Below the pieces are notes generated by a model, which saw nothing but the letters and a program-made list of their open reading frames with translations, was not told the DNA's origin and did not search any database. This document shows positions 21,701 through 33,643 of a stretch of 35,250 nucleotides of DNA, one piece after another. This stretch comes from Condylostoma magnum. Taxonomy: Eukaryota > Ciliophora > Heterotrichea > Heterotrichida > Condylostomatidae. Each line of letters opens with the position of its first letter. The stretch's first letter is position 1. The stretch lies in the NCBI GenBank assembly GCA_920105805.1, contig CAKKTI010000169.1:1-35250 (forward strand), read 5' to 3'. Made by a program: the position numbers and the translations under genes.

Positions 21701-24700
21701 CAAGGATAGCTCTTTTAGTATCTGAAATCCTGTATTTGCTTGTATAGAGGTTAATACTCTGAACTCATAGGCAGTCCTTCCTCTAATTCCATAATGATTC
21801 TACAGTCTTGATCAAACACCTTATATTAATTATATAAGACTTACTTTTAGCCAGACTTGAGATATGTATAAATATTTTCAACACTCTCATCTACACTTTA
21901 ATACTCTACTTCAATGGGACAGGGCAGAGTATTTCTGATTACAATAGGAGGCAGTATCTACAGCACATCCAATACTTTCTAAAAGTGATTTTTGAACTAC
22001 TATATAAAAACTGATACATACACATCAGGTTCTATCTCCAGTATTTAATTCTTCCATAACTCCTCCTTTCCATTTATAGTTCTTATATAAGACGTTTAAT
22101 TTTCCTTTAATATTTCCAAAGGAATAAAAATAGACTGATTTGCTGAAAGTATTAAATCCCTGTTTGCTACAATTCTTAGATTATACTTAGTATGATTCAT
22201 TACAACAGCTTTTGACCCAATTGTATACGTTCTTATATCCCCTGTAGCTGAGGTAATAAAGGAAGTTCCAAAATTCTCATAATTTCCGAAGTATCGTATC
22301 TGAATCCTTGAATCCTCCAGCTTGGTACTGAATATCTCCTTTCCTAACGATGGGAATGAAAAAACTGCTTATAATGGTAAATCAAATGAGTTTACAATGC
22401 TGGTAGATTTCCCTCCGTTTTCGTATTTCCGCAAAAACTCAATTTCTCTTGAAGTAATCTCTAATTTACCGTCTACACCGATTTTCTTGGGTTCACTGTT
22501 TGCAATGTTTAGTTATAATGATAATTCAATACCAGTTTTATTAATGAATTGATGAGTAATGTTTTTATGCTGAGATTCTAGTTATTTTTCATTATCTGCG
22601 ATGATTCCTACTAATTGCTAATCTTGCCCTATGCTTCTAGCAAAAACTTGATTTATAAGAAGTCCGATTGTTTCTATCATAGCATAAGACACGTTTATGT
22701 GGAGCTGTTGCTCGGATAAAAAGCCTATTTTAAACGAATTTTTCTACTATTCAATCTCAATTTAAGATTCCCAAGGTTCTATTAAGGGTTCCCAATGGTT
22801 TTTTATTAAATTGTAGTATTCTGTAAGGAAAATTGATTTTAGCTTGTACTATGACACTGCTCCTTACTTAAACCTTCCTTCAAAGTTGCTTACTCCTACG
22901 TGAATAAGAGACTTAGATTTTAGTTAAGTGTCATCTACTAATGTAAGTTGCAATGCATCACAATCTAGCCTAACCTCTATCTGTGCATCTGACTCTTACT
23001 CTTGTTCTGAAAAGGTGGACATGGATGTTACCATTTAAGGCTGCTCAAGGGCTTCCTCATTCTTCTTAAGCTCTATTTTTTACAGTAAGGTTAAGTTTTC
23101 GCCTGGCTGGCTTTACTAGGCTTCTGCATTTTACTGCTTTTTAAGCTCTATTTTTTACAGTAAGGTTAAATTTTCGCCTGGCTGGCTTTACTAGGCTTCT
23201 GCGGCTTCCTTCTTCTTAAGCTCTATTTTTTACAGTAAGGTTAAGTTTTCACCTGGCTGGCTTTGCTAGGCTTCTGCATTTTGCTGCTTTTTAAGCTCTA
23301 TTCTCTACTGCAGTGTAAGTTAAGGTGATTCAGCCTAAGCTTCTTTCTTTTTCTACTCTATTTGTTATAGCAAACTTAAAGGTTATTTTTACTTTTACTT
23401 TTCTTGCTACCTAATCAATTTTCCTTGTTCTGTTTCCTGATTAATAGTATCCATTCATACCTCAGTCAGTTTTTGGAATAAATTAACGGCCTTTACTCCA
23501 CATAGAAGAACGATGCTTTCTAAAAACACATCTATAACTTGCTTGTTGTTAATATTACTATAAAACATCGATACTCTTGCTGGAAGGATAAGATCCTGTA
23601 TTTTCCTCATTTCGAATGTCTAGTTTTAAAGGTTTCTTAGTTAGGCTTACATTTATTTCCCTAATCCTCCTCCAATTGAAGATCTAACTTATACTAAGGA
23701 CTAAGCTCTTGCACTTCTATTGATTTAAGTAGTTAACTAACCCAACTATGGTAATTGCACTGAACTATGGTTATTCTCATCTAATTTAATTTTCTTTATT
23801 GATATACCAAAATGTCTTATAATAATAGAGCCTTCATCGTTCTTATGGAAATACGTGTTATATGTAAAAATCCCCTCTGAGTTAGTATATCCGTTATAAG
23901 TGCTCTCAGTAGTGAAATGAAGCAGGGGGGATAAGGACAGTTTAATTACATTTTTGGTAATATCAGTACCCGATTCAGGCAATAGCAGCTAGAATTTCCT
24001 TAATACAGCTTTTACTGTAATTTTGGTTGTAAATGTTTCTAAAGTTTATTCCTCCTCCGCTGACGCCTTTTTCCTATGTTTTTGCTATTTTTACTCAATT
24101 CACTCATTTTCATCATCATTCTAAGGTGCTTATGGGATTTATAAAGAATCGACTAAGTTTCTAATACTAAGAACTGTTTCATGGCACAGAATAACTCTAA
24201 TATTATCCAGTCCCACAGCTATGAATTATCTGTTATCAGTAGGATCGCTAGTGTACCCAGCCTTTACTAAATACTTCCTTTTCTCCCCAGGAAGTAACAA
24301 GTCTCCGTAATCATTCACCCTTGGATTACTAATAATCAAATCAAACGGCTTTTAGTTCAAAACGGCATCTTGCAGTTTAATAGAAGCAAGTTTAAATTTG
24401 AAGTTGATATAACCATCCTTCCTAGTCTTTAAAAACGATGTCATTTATCCTATATCTAATATAAGCACTGCTGTTTCTTCTTATCTGACTATAAACTAGA
24501 AATCATTTATAATAAAACGTCCTCGAAGGGCCATACTCTTATCAACCTGCTCATCGTTGTTTTGCTGTACTGTTATCTTCTATTGCTATTATTAGTGACT
24601 CTGCTGATTTTGCTAAGGAATTTTGTTTAGTTGTTCAAGCGTATTATACCCCAATTTAATCAAACTAGCTAGCTCTTGGTTCGACATATCAACTTGAATT

Positions 24701-26877
24701 ACGTGAGAATTTTTAGAGAATCCTAAATGAGCTTCTATCAGCATAGGAATAGGCTATGTATTTGTATAAGAACTGTTGTATACTTTCAATGACATATTGA
24801 TGGGCCTTAAAAGTGTCTCATATTTATCTTCAATTTTACTGAACTTGCCTTCTATTACTTAATATTCCCATATAGTGTTGATTTCTAGCTCAGTTAAGTT
24901 AAATTAATAAAGTTCGTAGTTACCAAGACGGTTTGTGGATTCTTATGTATCTGCTTTGAGTGTTCCCAGGTTAATCAAAAACATTGAGCCAGAGAGAGTT
25001 TCAACGTCTATTGGTAAGTAGATCATAGGGGCTTTTAAGTCTAATTCAATACTGAATTTTGTAGGATTTGTCGGCTCTAAGCTCTAAGTGACCATATCCT
25101 ATCCCAGTTTTATATATTCTTTAGCATTTTAAGCAGCAAATTCGTTAAACTTGCTTATATTCACATTATTAGCAAAGTCCACAGTATACCACTTGATCGT
25201 TTCTGCTATATTTTTGAAATTTCCTACAAATTCAAGGTCCCCTTGCTCTATCTTCAAATTAGTTTCCTTGTATGTATCAACGTATACATTCAAGAACTCG
25301 TTTTTCATAATAAAGTTGAAGTACTCATGCTAGACTACAAAGTCGTATATCACAGTCTCCTTCATTGTAAACTCTAGTTTAACAGAACTAGGACGCATAA
25401 TAAACAGCAAAGTTATCTAGTTCAAAGCTGCCTCACTCAAATCACATTAGGAACAGGACAGTCTACTAGTGAAATGATCGATTTATAAAATCACTTTATA
25501 CTATTCGTATTAGTCGTCCTGTTATTATATCTAGCCCGCGTCTTCTAGAAACTCTGAGATTTAGTTCTATATAGAGTCTCTCTCCCGTTGGGCTTCTTTC
25601 TTAATTTCATCGATTTTTTCATCTCTTTCTCGGACTTACTCAGGGGAAGGTGAGCCCCACCATGTACTGTATTTATACGATATTTCCTCTATCTTCTTAT
25701 TGATCTTATCCTCCAAATCCTCCTCTCTTAATTCCGAGTACCCTATTTACCTCGTTGACCATAAACTATGATATGTATATTCCCTCTCAAACTCCTTCAT
25801 GCCTAGATAAGCTTAATCCCTTACTTAAATTTCCTGTTAGTTTTTAGAGTCTTTAAGGATTTTGTACTTTTTGTATCTTTCTTTGTACTTTAAAGCATGA
25901 TCGTCCTTTAAGTCTTACTCGTTCTTGGAAGCTATGACTCCTTGCTTGAAATTGTTGTATTCTGACATGTAATCTACTGACTTTACGGCTTTTGTTAGCT
26001 AGCTTATGTTTAAATTAGTACGGATTTCAGGGACTCTTACAGTTAGTTATACAAAGGGCTTGCTTTGATTAGACTAGTCTTTGTTGAGAATTCCTTCTAA
26101 TGTTAAGGAAATAGGTTGCAGTAAGTACTCGTGCTGTAATTCTTATTTTCTATCAGTTTCTTATAAAGAGTTTTATATGAAGTTATTCTTGATAGCCTCT
26201 AAGTCATTACCTTGAGTTATAATACTGTATTGTTAATTGTAGTCTAGAAAGAGGGAAAACCCTGTAATAGATACCATTTTATGCACTTCAGAGGCATCTA
26301 CTACATAGGTTTGGTTGCCATTAGAATCACATGTAAATACCTATAGAGTTTTTAACGTTATCCCTATACAAAACGGCATCTTGTCAGAAATACAGTCATC
26401 TTCCAGCTTGATATACACCCCTGCAATGTCGACTTGTATATTGTCAACAATCTTAGTGACCATTCTCTGCATAAAGCCAGGATCTGACTCAGCTCCCACT
26501 GCTACAGCTTAAAAGTCTTCATTAGTTTTAAGTTTCTACCTCTTTTCCTTAATAAATTACTTAATCAGCTCATCAGAGCTCACATTCTTGTCAACAGTCC
26601 AATTATAATTAGAAACCAGAGCAAACACATTGCGGATTTTTATAATCAGAGGACTGGATGTAAGAGAAGTCCAGGGAATTGTGATTTATATTTTTCCAAT
26701 ATACCCTGACTTTAGCTTATAGGGTAATCCTATCTGATCTACTACTTTAGACTTTATTCTGAGATCTTCTAAAGTCACTTCTCCACTAAGCAAAGAAATG
26801 TTTAAACTATCTGAACTTAAATCCTCTATAAAGTTCCCTAGAACTCGGTTGAGGACATTAGCAATGACACCATTCAT
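18784..26877 (-). CDS. VPS13: VPS13-family bridge-like lipid transfer protein
   Basis: About 2,697 residues in one frame, ATG 26877 to TAG 18784-18786. The N-terminal chorein domain is clear (MNGVIANVLNRVLGNFIEDL, then LLSGEVTLEDLRIK and GLPYKLKSGYIGKI). The long middle has the repeating beta-sheet groove character of the family plus a Lys/Glu-rich region. The C-terminus has the VPS13/ATG2-type Gly-rich helices (GLIGAGKECYDGVAGVIQKP; GLMKGIGNGITGLIVFP) and a final PH-like segment. VPS13 proteins sit at membrane contact sites and move phospholipids in bulk. It is somewhat shorter than the ~3,100-residue yeast protein. An insert of ~25-residue tandem repeats lies at residues ~1180-1270. It ends KALQRISLGKLS, 13 nt before the next gene; continuing past TAG would overlap that gene, so TAG must stop here or the genes overlap. 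Confidence 0.95.
23066..23330 (-). repeat. 75-nt tandem repeat inside VPS13
   Basis: The block beginning ttaagctctattttttacag recurs at 23066, 23141, 23216 and 23291, exactly 75 nt apart; the fourth copy is diverged. The ends of the units alternate between two types, making a 150-nt super-repeat. Each unit encodes 25 residues around AEAQQSQPGENLTLLQKIEL plus KK. Copies 1-3 differ at very few bases, which suggests recent duplication or gene conversion. The frame is kept, so it may act as a flexible charged spacer. Confidence 0.9.
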
Positions 26878-26880
26878 TTT

Positions 26881-26977
26881 TTTTATAAGTCTATACTAAA
26901 TAGGATGTTTGTTCATAAGAACTATCCAAGTTATATATAGAAAGCATAACACTTAAACAAACTTATTGATAAATTCA
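26881..26977. promoter_or_regulatory. Short intergenic spacer before VPS13
   Basis: About 100 AT-rich bases between the AP-4 beta TAA/TGA and the VPS13 ATG, holding AP-4 beta's 3' UTR and the VPS13 promoter. It contains TATA-like tracts (e.g. tatatata on the minus strand near 26935) and nothing more specific. Confidence 0.3.
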
Positions 26978-29272
26978 TTAACCTAAGATAGGAGTCATTG
27001 TATTCTGCAGAATATTAAGAAAATCTCCCACATGCTGCCCATTTTGTGCCTTTAGTGTATACGTCATTGAGTTTGTACTGAGATCAATAATCATTTCCAT
27101 CAACAGTGCACTTTGGTCTATCTGAGCTCTAGCATAAAAGTAGAATTTGAGTATAGCGTCCTGTTACCCCGAAGCAATGCACATTATATTAGAGGAGGAC
27201 AGCAGGTCTTCAATTTGCTAGGTATTCACTTACCCAACCCTCAACATCTTATTCTACCTTGCATCTTCCTCTAGACTCATCCACAGTGTCTAAAACTCAC
27301 CGGTGTCCATAACAGGGTTTTACAGCAGTCTGAACAGCTCAATCTACGGCGGCATTTCCTACACAACAGCAGTCGGGGTTTGCACTTCTTCTAAACCTAA
27401 TAAGTTAATATCCGCAGTGGGCTCAGCCTTATGCATTGGCTGTATTTCTTCCTCAGGAGGTAGCAGTTACTCTCGCTTCTTTATAAACTTATGGGAGGGT
27501 TTTTGGTATAGCACACTCAGAGTGTTGAATTCTTGTATAATAGTATCAGAGTAGGTCTACTTGTCCTCTTCTATAAAGTTGATTATAGGATGCTTCTCTG
27601 TATTGATGATCTCGTAGGCCTGCTCTGGGCCCAGTTGCAGTATTTTGTAGTAGTATCCGGCACGGTCCATTAAATCGGGGTTAGACTTGCTTGAGAATAT
27701 GTTCTGGAATAACAGCCCCAGGGCTTACTGCATTTCCGGAGCTCTTTTGAGGAAAAGCTTGACAGCGGCCGTTAACAGGGCCATTTAGACAGTGAAACTT
27801 TGGGATTCTTGGTAATTATTGACATAGTACTCGAGGATGTAAGGAGCATCGTCTATTTACTCTCCGAACTCCCCGATCATTCATATAACTGCAGCTTTTC
27901 CCTCATCACTTTCCACGCTTTCTAAATTTCCCTCTATTGCTTGTAAGATTTCACTGCTTTGTTGCTTGTACTTTCTTAGGATGTCCTTCATTACTATAAG
28001 AGTGCCGGTTAGTACATAGTCTATATTGAGCTTTAGGAAGTTGAGTAGTTGGTATATGATTGCAGAGCTTGCATTGGGAATTCTAAGGGCTATTTTTCCT
28101 ATTGCTTTTATAGCGTTTCTAGCAATTCCTACATCTACGTCTGTTACATACTCACTTAGCTCGTTTATTATGTCTTGCAAGCTGTTTTCTGTTGCTATTA
28201 AGGTTAAAATTTCTATTTTAAGGTATTTTATGTATGTAGGCTCGTCATATTTGCAGAAAAAGTGCTTGAATTCGTTCTCAAACATCTAATTTGCCCCCCG
28301 GGAAACTAAGAGGTGGATGTGGCATAGAACTGTATAGGATAACTCATAGGCCCCTGATACACTTCCACCTAGGAATAGAGTCAAAAGGGGAGCTTGTATT
28401 CTGCTGTATACTTGAGGCAGAATTCCCTCCTTTCCTTGAGTGTAGTTTAGAAATACTTTAATGCATCCTAAGACTACAGAACTACTAGCATGTTTTAGTC
28501 TGTCTTCAAGGATGTTAAGAATATCAAATAATTCCTCATCGTCCTATGGCGTATATTTTGATACTATATCAAAAATCACACTTTATGCAAATTCAGTATA
28601 TTATTATATCCTATTTAACAAATATATAACCATCCTACGATTAATAGCAATTCCCCCATCATCATACAAAATTTCATTCAAAGCCAAAATTGCGTTACAA
28701 GAAACCGTTGCATCAGGATCTCTTATTAACCCATATAACAAATTAATATTCTAGCCTTCCTTAACCAAACTAGGATTACTGTAAAACAATTTAATTGTCC
28801 CAATAATAGAAGTCCTCCTTACATAAGGGTCAGGGTCTTCTAATCCCTCCTGTATGGCAGGCTATTAGTACTCAAATGCCCCGGGGAATCTAAGAGAACA
28901 CAAACATCTCAGCGCCAGTCCTCTTATCTTAGCATCAGGATTAGTCCTTTTACAATCTTTCAGAAAAGTGTTTATTGCCATCAATGCTTAGTCTCCACTG
29001 TCAGATGCGTAGTTTATTAGGTAAAGATATATCATCTTTTTCTAGACTATATCAGTTGTACTAGAAATCATCACCATGTCTGTAAAAAGCTTAGAAACAT
29101 CAATTCCTAATGTCATATAGGCTATTACTTTCTTTATAGCATCTCTTCGCTTGTTCTAATCACGCTCTGTCATTATTTACTTAAGAAGCTGTTTTAACTC
29201 GTTAACTTCTGACTTTTTGTTGTCAACTACAAAGCTAGGGGGAACTCGGTTTCCTGAATGCATTGCAGACAT
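26978..29272 (-). CDS. AP4B1: AP-4 complex beta subunit (beta-adaptin)
   Basis: 764 residues, ATG 29272 ([15 protein letters not shown]) to TAA 26978-26980, directly followed by TGA 26975-26977. The armadillo-type adaptin trunk is clear: LKQLLKQIMTERDQNKRRDA, then [17 protein letters not shown] and [11 protein letters not shown]. The RGLALR.(M/C)CSLR.PG form and ~740-residue length match AP-4 beta better than AP-1/2 beta (~900). The conserved AAVIWMIGEFGE carries Trp464 as TGA (27881-27883), an invariant Trp in beta adaptins. A variable hinge ([16 protein letters not shown]) precedes a small C-terminal appendage ending [17 protein letters not shown]. It acts in a coat for clathrin-independent trans-Golgi sorting. 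Paralog assignment is by motif only. Confidence 0.92.
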
Positions 29273-29779
29273 TTATATATAGGTTAGAGGAAAATCAGGA
29301 TTTTGCACTGATAGTTAAAGGAGAAGTTATTTAGGTGTAATGTAGTGTGATATGATAAAGGTTTACTATTTTGTTTATTAAACTTAAGTTGGCTTACATT
29401 ATACTAGATAAGATGATTATTGTACAAGAGAATGTGAATAGTTAGTTTTAAATATATTCAAAGAAGTTTTAGTAGCTTTTTATACTTTATAATTAGACTG
29501 GGTATTTTGGCTTTAAATGAATTACTCAAATAAATCAGTATATTTGGTATAATTAAAATAGTAACACTTCTTTAATATTAATATACTTCTGCTTATTACT
29601 ACTTCAATACTAATTTTCTCAATCTATAACTTTTAGTTTATTTGAATAAAATAGGCCCAAAGGCAATTTAATAAACCTATTTAAACATTATCCTACAATT
29701 ACCAATTAGAAGCCCTATTTAATTCAATTAATCTCTACTAAAAGAACAGCCTACAGTCAAAATAATTATAAAAAATAAT
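29273..29779. other. AT-rich divergent spacer with a doubtful ORF
   Basis: About 507 AT-rich bases between the divergent AP-4 beta and coiled-coil genes. A plus-strand frame from ATG 29413 (MIIVQENVNSQFQIYSKKF) to TAA 29776-29778 (121 codons) would end one base before the next ATG. It has few G-starting codons (about 8 of 121) and many TAR codons, so it may be chance. I read this mainly as promoter space. Confidence 0.3.
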
Positions 29780-30484
29780 ATGGATAATACTAACCAAAAA
29801 ACAGGAGCATAACCATTATCTAATCAATTAAACCAAAACATAAACAGGAAAAATTCAAGAGTATCAATACACATCCCTTCATTTAGATTCGATGAGGCAT
29901 AATCCAAAAGGAGTTTCCAATTTAGCAGAGATAAATCTTCAACTTAAAGTACTTGCCTACCCTCAAGCTCTGAAAACTCAAAGCTTTTTAACTTTTCTCA
30001 GTCAAATTCAACAAGCTTCAACTAATCTCGCGGCATGTCCAGCAGCATTCTATAGTCATAAGTAGAGTAGCTCAAAGAGCTTTGCTGTAAACAAGCCGGG
30101 ATGATTGACTAGAGCATGAGTTAAATTATATAACTGTAATAAGAGAACCAGGACTTGTAATAAAAGTTGTGTTAATTGAGACTTGAAGGATTCACTGATG
30201 AAAGCTTTGTCAAACGACGCAATATATAGAGTTCCTAGCTAGACAAAGCAAGCCCTGATGTTAAGCCGGGCTCTGATTCATGTCATTTAATCAATAGACT
30301 ATCACTTTTCGAAGATTTTTCATCGATTGATGATGATTCTGGCTTCTTTTCTAATAACTCCTCAACATTGTAGAATGATAAAAAGCTATAAAAGGAGTTT
30401 TAAAGAAATGTGGAAGTTATCGATAAATAAGATAAAAGGTGGGAAGTGGAAGGGATTCTAGGTAGCCAATTTGTTCTTATTTAA
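29780..30484 (+). CDS. Coiled-coil Ser-rich hypothetical protein
   Basis: 234 codons, ATG 29780 to TAA 30482-30484. The first ~90 residues are Ser/Asn-rich and look disordered (SFRFDEAQSKRSFQFSRDK; SSENSKLFNFSQSNSTSFN). A heptad-like coiled coil follows (SQVEQLKELCCKQAGMIDQS; QIIQLQQENQDLQQKLCQLR), then an acidic Ser-rich segment (LSLFEDFSSIDDDSGFF) and a short C-terminal helix (VIDKQDKRWEVEGIL). More Gln here is TAA/TAG than CAA/CAG. No in-frame TGA seen. After the chosen TAA the frame stays open for about 40 codons up to the next gene, so the stop is not certain. Family not recognised; a cytoskeletal or scaffold role would be a guess. Confidence 0.75.
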
Positions 30485-30603
30485 TTACTATAATTTTTGG
30501 TATTGCAGTATTTTTGGCTAACATACAGACTTATCAAAATATGCCATAAAGTATACTATCAAATATACTAAAACAATCTAAAAATTCCCAAAAACTATCA
30601 AAA

Positions 30604-32343
30604 ATGGAATTAACAACCGAATTCAGCATTACAAACGCTTCCCCTTTAACAACAGAAGCCTTTGATGCAACAAGTCAAAACATAATAGTAATGACAATAG
30701 AAATAGGCGATGGCCGATAAGACACTATCTCCATCCGAGATCAAGAAGACCCATTCGAAGTAGCAGATTAGTTTGCAACGCGTCACAATCTCAACAAGGA
30801 CTAAAGAGACTAACTGGTCAACTAAATACTAAAGAAACGTCTAATGCAAGCTCGTGAGAACTCATCATCCTCAGAGCAACAAAATTTTAATGATCTTCTA
30901 GAGGGATTTTACACCATTAACAGTAGAAACAGTATTGCCTAAACAGCCAAAAGCACAATGAACGACGGATCCTTCTCTCCTATTATAAACACTAAGAGCA
31001 GAAACATAGCTAGTTTTAGGAACAAGGGAAATGTGCACGAAAGACTGTATTAATTAGCCAAAAAGGGGTAAAAGAGCTAGTAGTTAGACACTTCTACTAG
31101 CAGTAGGAAAATAACATCAGTTATGTCGGAGCGCACGGGTGAGTGGTTATATACTAAAGGGATAAGACTGTAAGAGTTTGCAAGGCGGTAAAATCTAGTG
31201 AAGAAGAAGGCTCAAGAGGAGTTTGATAAGCAGTAGTATACATTCACGCCACAGATCAATAGAAAATCGTAGGTTATGGCTACAAGGGGCGTCGTGCCTA
31301 CTGAAATTCTTTTGCAGTAGAAAGCATTGGAGAGGTAGGAAAGATTGAATTAATTAAAGGATAAGTACTTAGAGGAGGAAATGAAAGAATGCAGCTTTAC
31401 TCCGAATAAAAAGGAGGGATAAAGGAATGATAGGCCTAGTGGAGTTCAGAAAAGTGAGTAATTGTATAGGAATGCTAAGGAGATAAAGGAAAAAAGGGAG
31501 AAATTGGAAGAGAAGGCGTATAGTTAGTAGAAAAGAAAATTCAAGAAAACGGAGTCACTGGAAGAGTTTACATAAAGGTTGTATACATCCAGGAAAAAGT
31601 TCTATGAAGAAATGGAAAATAAAAGAAAATCTGTAAATGAGGAAGACTCTACCATGTTTAGGCCGAAAATTTCAAATTAGACAAAGAGTAAAAGAGATAA
31701 GAGTGTACATGATTACTTATATGACCAAAGAATACAAAAGGAGGAAAGTTAAAAGAAATGAGAAACTCTTAAAAACGAAGAGATTAAATAATAAACACAG
31801 CCGCTGAAAGTGTCCAGTAGTTCTACTAAGATCTATGAGCAATTTAGGCTGAAAAACTACAAAAGACTATTCGATCTGATGGATACTGATAAAGATGGGA
31901 TTATCTCAGAAAAAGCTATTAGTATACAAGGCTTAGATGATAAGTAATTAGAAATACTACATCCTTTGTTTGAGAAAATGCATATTGATAAGGAAGAATT
32001 TCGCCTAGATAAATTCATCTCTGAATTGAATATAATAATACAAGGAATGACAGTTGAGAGAAAAGCATCACTTTTTAAGAGAAAAGCACAGCATTAATAA
32101 AGTGTTGTAAAGGCAAAGCCTAAAATTTCTTATAAGTCTAGAATTTTAGCATCAACCAAAGTCGATTATACATAAGATTTTTATGAAAGACTCACAAAAG
32201 CGTAAAAGTAAACTGAAGAAAGACTCGAGTAGATTAAGTAAGACAAAATTAAGAAAGAGCAAAAGGCCTGCACCTTTAAGCCTAAAATAAGAGGAATTAA
32301 GACTAAGGAAAAGAAGATAGAGCTAAATCCCTTTAATATTTAA
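30604..32343 (+). CDS. Coiled-coil EF-hand protein, likely ciliary/cortical
   Basis: 579 residues, ATG 30604 to TAA 32341-32343 (TAA TAA pair). The N-terminus (MTIEIGDGRQDTISIRDQED, then PFEVADQFATRHNL) matches a small ubiquitin-like fold seen at the start of many protist ciliary and coiled-coil proteins. The middle is Lys/Glu/Gln-rich with repeats of the FTPQINRKS, CSFTPNKKEG, MFRPKISN and CTFKPKIRG kind, i.e. F.P.I/K motifs. One EF-hand loop is clear, DTDKDGIISEKA, with Asp at the Ca2+-binding positions and Glu at the twelfth-position area. TGA at 31759-31761 is read as Trp (SQKKWETLKNEE). The F.P.I repeats are common in large ciliate cytoskeletal proteins. Ca2+ binding is well supported; location is inferred. 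Confidence 0.85.
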
Positions 32344-32412
32344 TAAAATTTGACATAAATGTACATCATATGGAAATGATTTTATACTGTTTTATAATAC
32401 TCGTATATAAAA

Positions 32413-32727
32413 ATGATTATTTTGTCCTTTATACTACTTTTAGGAGCTTAATAGTAGTCGTAAACTTTATTAGGAAATATATGTGAAATATAGCAAACAT
32501 GCTACACTAGAAGCTCAATTAACTCTAAGCCAGTATGCTGTCCCTTTAAAGACGGAATTTGTTGCAATGATAATAAAGGCCACTGCTGCCCAATAAGCTA
32601 TCCAATTTGCGATCTCAAGCACAAAATATGCAGAAATGACATAGATTATCTTCCAATGCAAAGCAGTACTCCAATTGGCCTTATATCAAACGGCTTCCCC
32701 AGCCTGCATAGAGTTGAATTTGATTAG
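32413..32727 (+). CDS. Small secreted granulin-domain protein
   Basis: 104 codons from ATG 32413 to TAG 32725-32727. A signal peptide (MIILSFILLLGAQ) precedes one granulin module with the paired-Cys pattern CCPFKDGICCNDNKGHCCP and then YPICDLKHKICRND. Granulin modules fold as stacked disulfide-linked hairpins in secreted or lysosomal proteins and also occur C-terminal to papain-type proteases; here the module stands alone. It ends PSLHRVEFD-TAG. The frame continues openly into the CFAP97D-like gene, but a secreted domain fused to an axonemal one is unlikely, so TAG is taken as the stop. Gene spacing is 12 nt. Confidence 0.8.
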
Positions 32728-32739
32728 TTAAATAATAAA

Positions 32740-33612
32740 ATGTAAGTAAAAGCTGGAATTTTAGCCAAAAAACAGGATGAACGTAACTGATAACATCATA
32801 CTAATTAACTAAAAAATATCAAAGCTCATTTAGACACCACAGTACCATAAACTGTCAAGTTTAAACAAGCCAAAAGCAAAAAAAACTAACTAGCCTTGGA
32901 ACGTCAACAATAAATTGACCGAGAAAACAAGGTTTTAGTATAAAAAATGTCGAGTATAATGCTCGACAAGGGTCGTAGCCACTCTACCAAGGAAAGAAAT
33001 TCTAAAAGTTTAAACCATAACGCTCGTAAAAGACAACTGATAAAAATAACTCTTGAAAACCAAGCAATTTTGAAACGAATAAACGCCAAGAAGCCTCATT
33101 ACAGTGCACATTAGTTCAAAGAGGAAAGAAAACGTAATATGCGGCTAGTCAGAAACATTTGTATGTATCCATATCAGTTAAGATATCACGACAAGAAGCG
33201 AGTCAGTACTACAAGATCCCCTATAATCGAGTCTCCGGAGAAAAGGCCATTTAGACTCACCCCGCTACACCAAACAATACAGCTTGTATACACCGCTAAG
33301 ATCTATCTTCAGGAAAGTGACTTTACAGTTGAGATATATAAAGGGAGCCAGGGACTGCTGATAATAGCTGATGAGAACGATACGAAAGAGCACTACTCCC
33401 TTGGCATTACATTTGACGAAGCTAAGAAGGTAATGGGCCAACTTGACCAGTTTGACCGTCTACTGCAAGTACTCAGTGTATACGAAGGAGACCTGGTACT
33501 GCTCAACCCAAACCACGTATCAAGGCGCTAATCCCAGACCAATATAATAAGAGAGGAAGATGACCAAGCCTCCCACCCTGACTCCTAGGATAAATAAAAA
33601 AATGAACTCTAG
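32740..33612 (+). CDS. CFAP97D/Hemingway-like ciliary protein
   Basis: About 290 codons from ATG 32740. Residues ~15-130 match the CFAP97 (KIAA1430/Hemingway) domain: NWQHHTNQLKNIKAHLDTTV, then KKNQLALERQQQIDRENKVL, and SKSLNHNARKRQLIKITLEN followed by QAILKRINAKKPHY, very close to human CFAP97D. The first Trp is TGA (32788-32790), at the W that opens the domain. A ~130-residue extension follows (e.g. KIYLQESDFTVEIYKGSQG; LLQVLSVYEGDLVLLNP), absent from the short animal CFAP97D proteins. Such proteins are needed for sperm and ciliary axonemes. The end is uncertain: TAA 33529-33531, TAG 33586-33588, TAA 33595-33597 or TAG 33610-33612. No TGA occurs before the next ATG at 33644, so it must stop at TAA or TAG. 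I include the acidic GC-rich tail (REEDDQASHPDSQDKQKNEL). Confidence 0.85.
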
Positions 33613-33643
33613 AATTTATAAAGTTGGCGAATTATAATAATAA

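Noticed and set aside
27303-28754. Plus-strand ORFs of 83-97 codons
   Set aside because: Shadows of AP-4 beta, which is conserved in the opposite frame throughout.
32413-33612. Single granulin-CFAP97D fusion gene
   Set aside because: The frame is continuous, but a signal peptide plus granulin on an axonemal protein is biologically unlikely, and both parts match complete stand-alone proteins.
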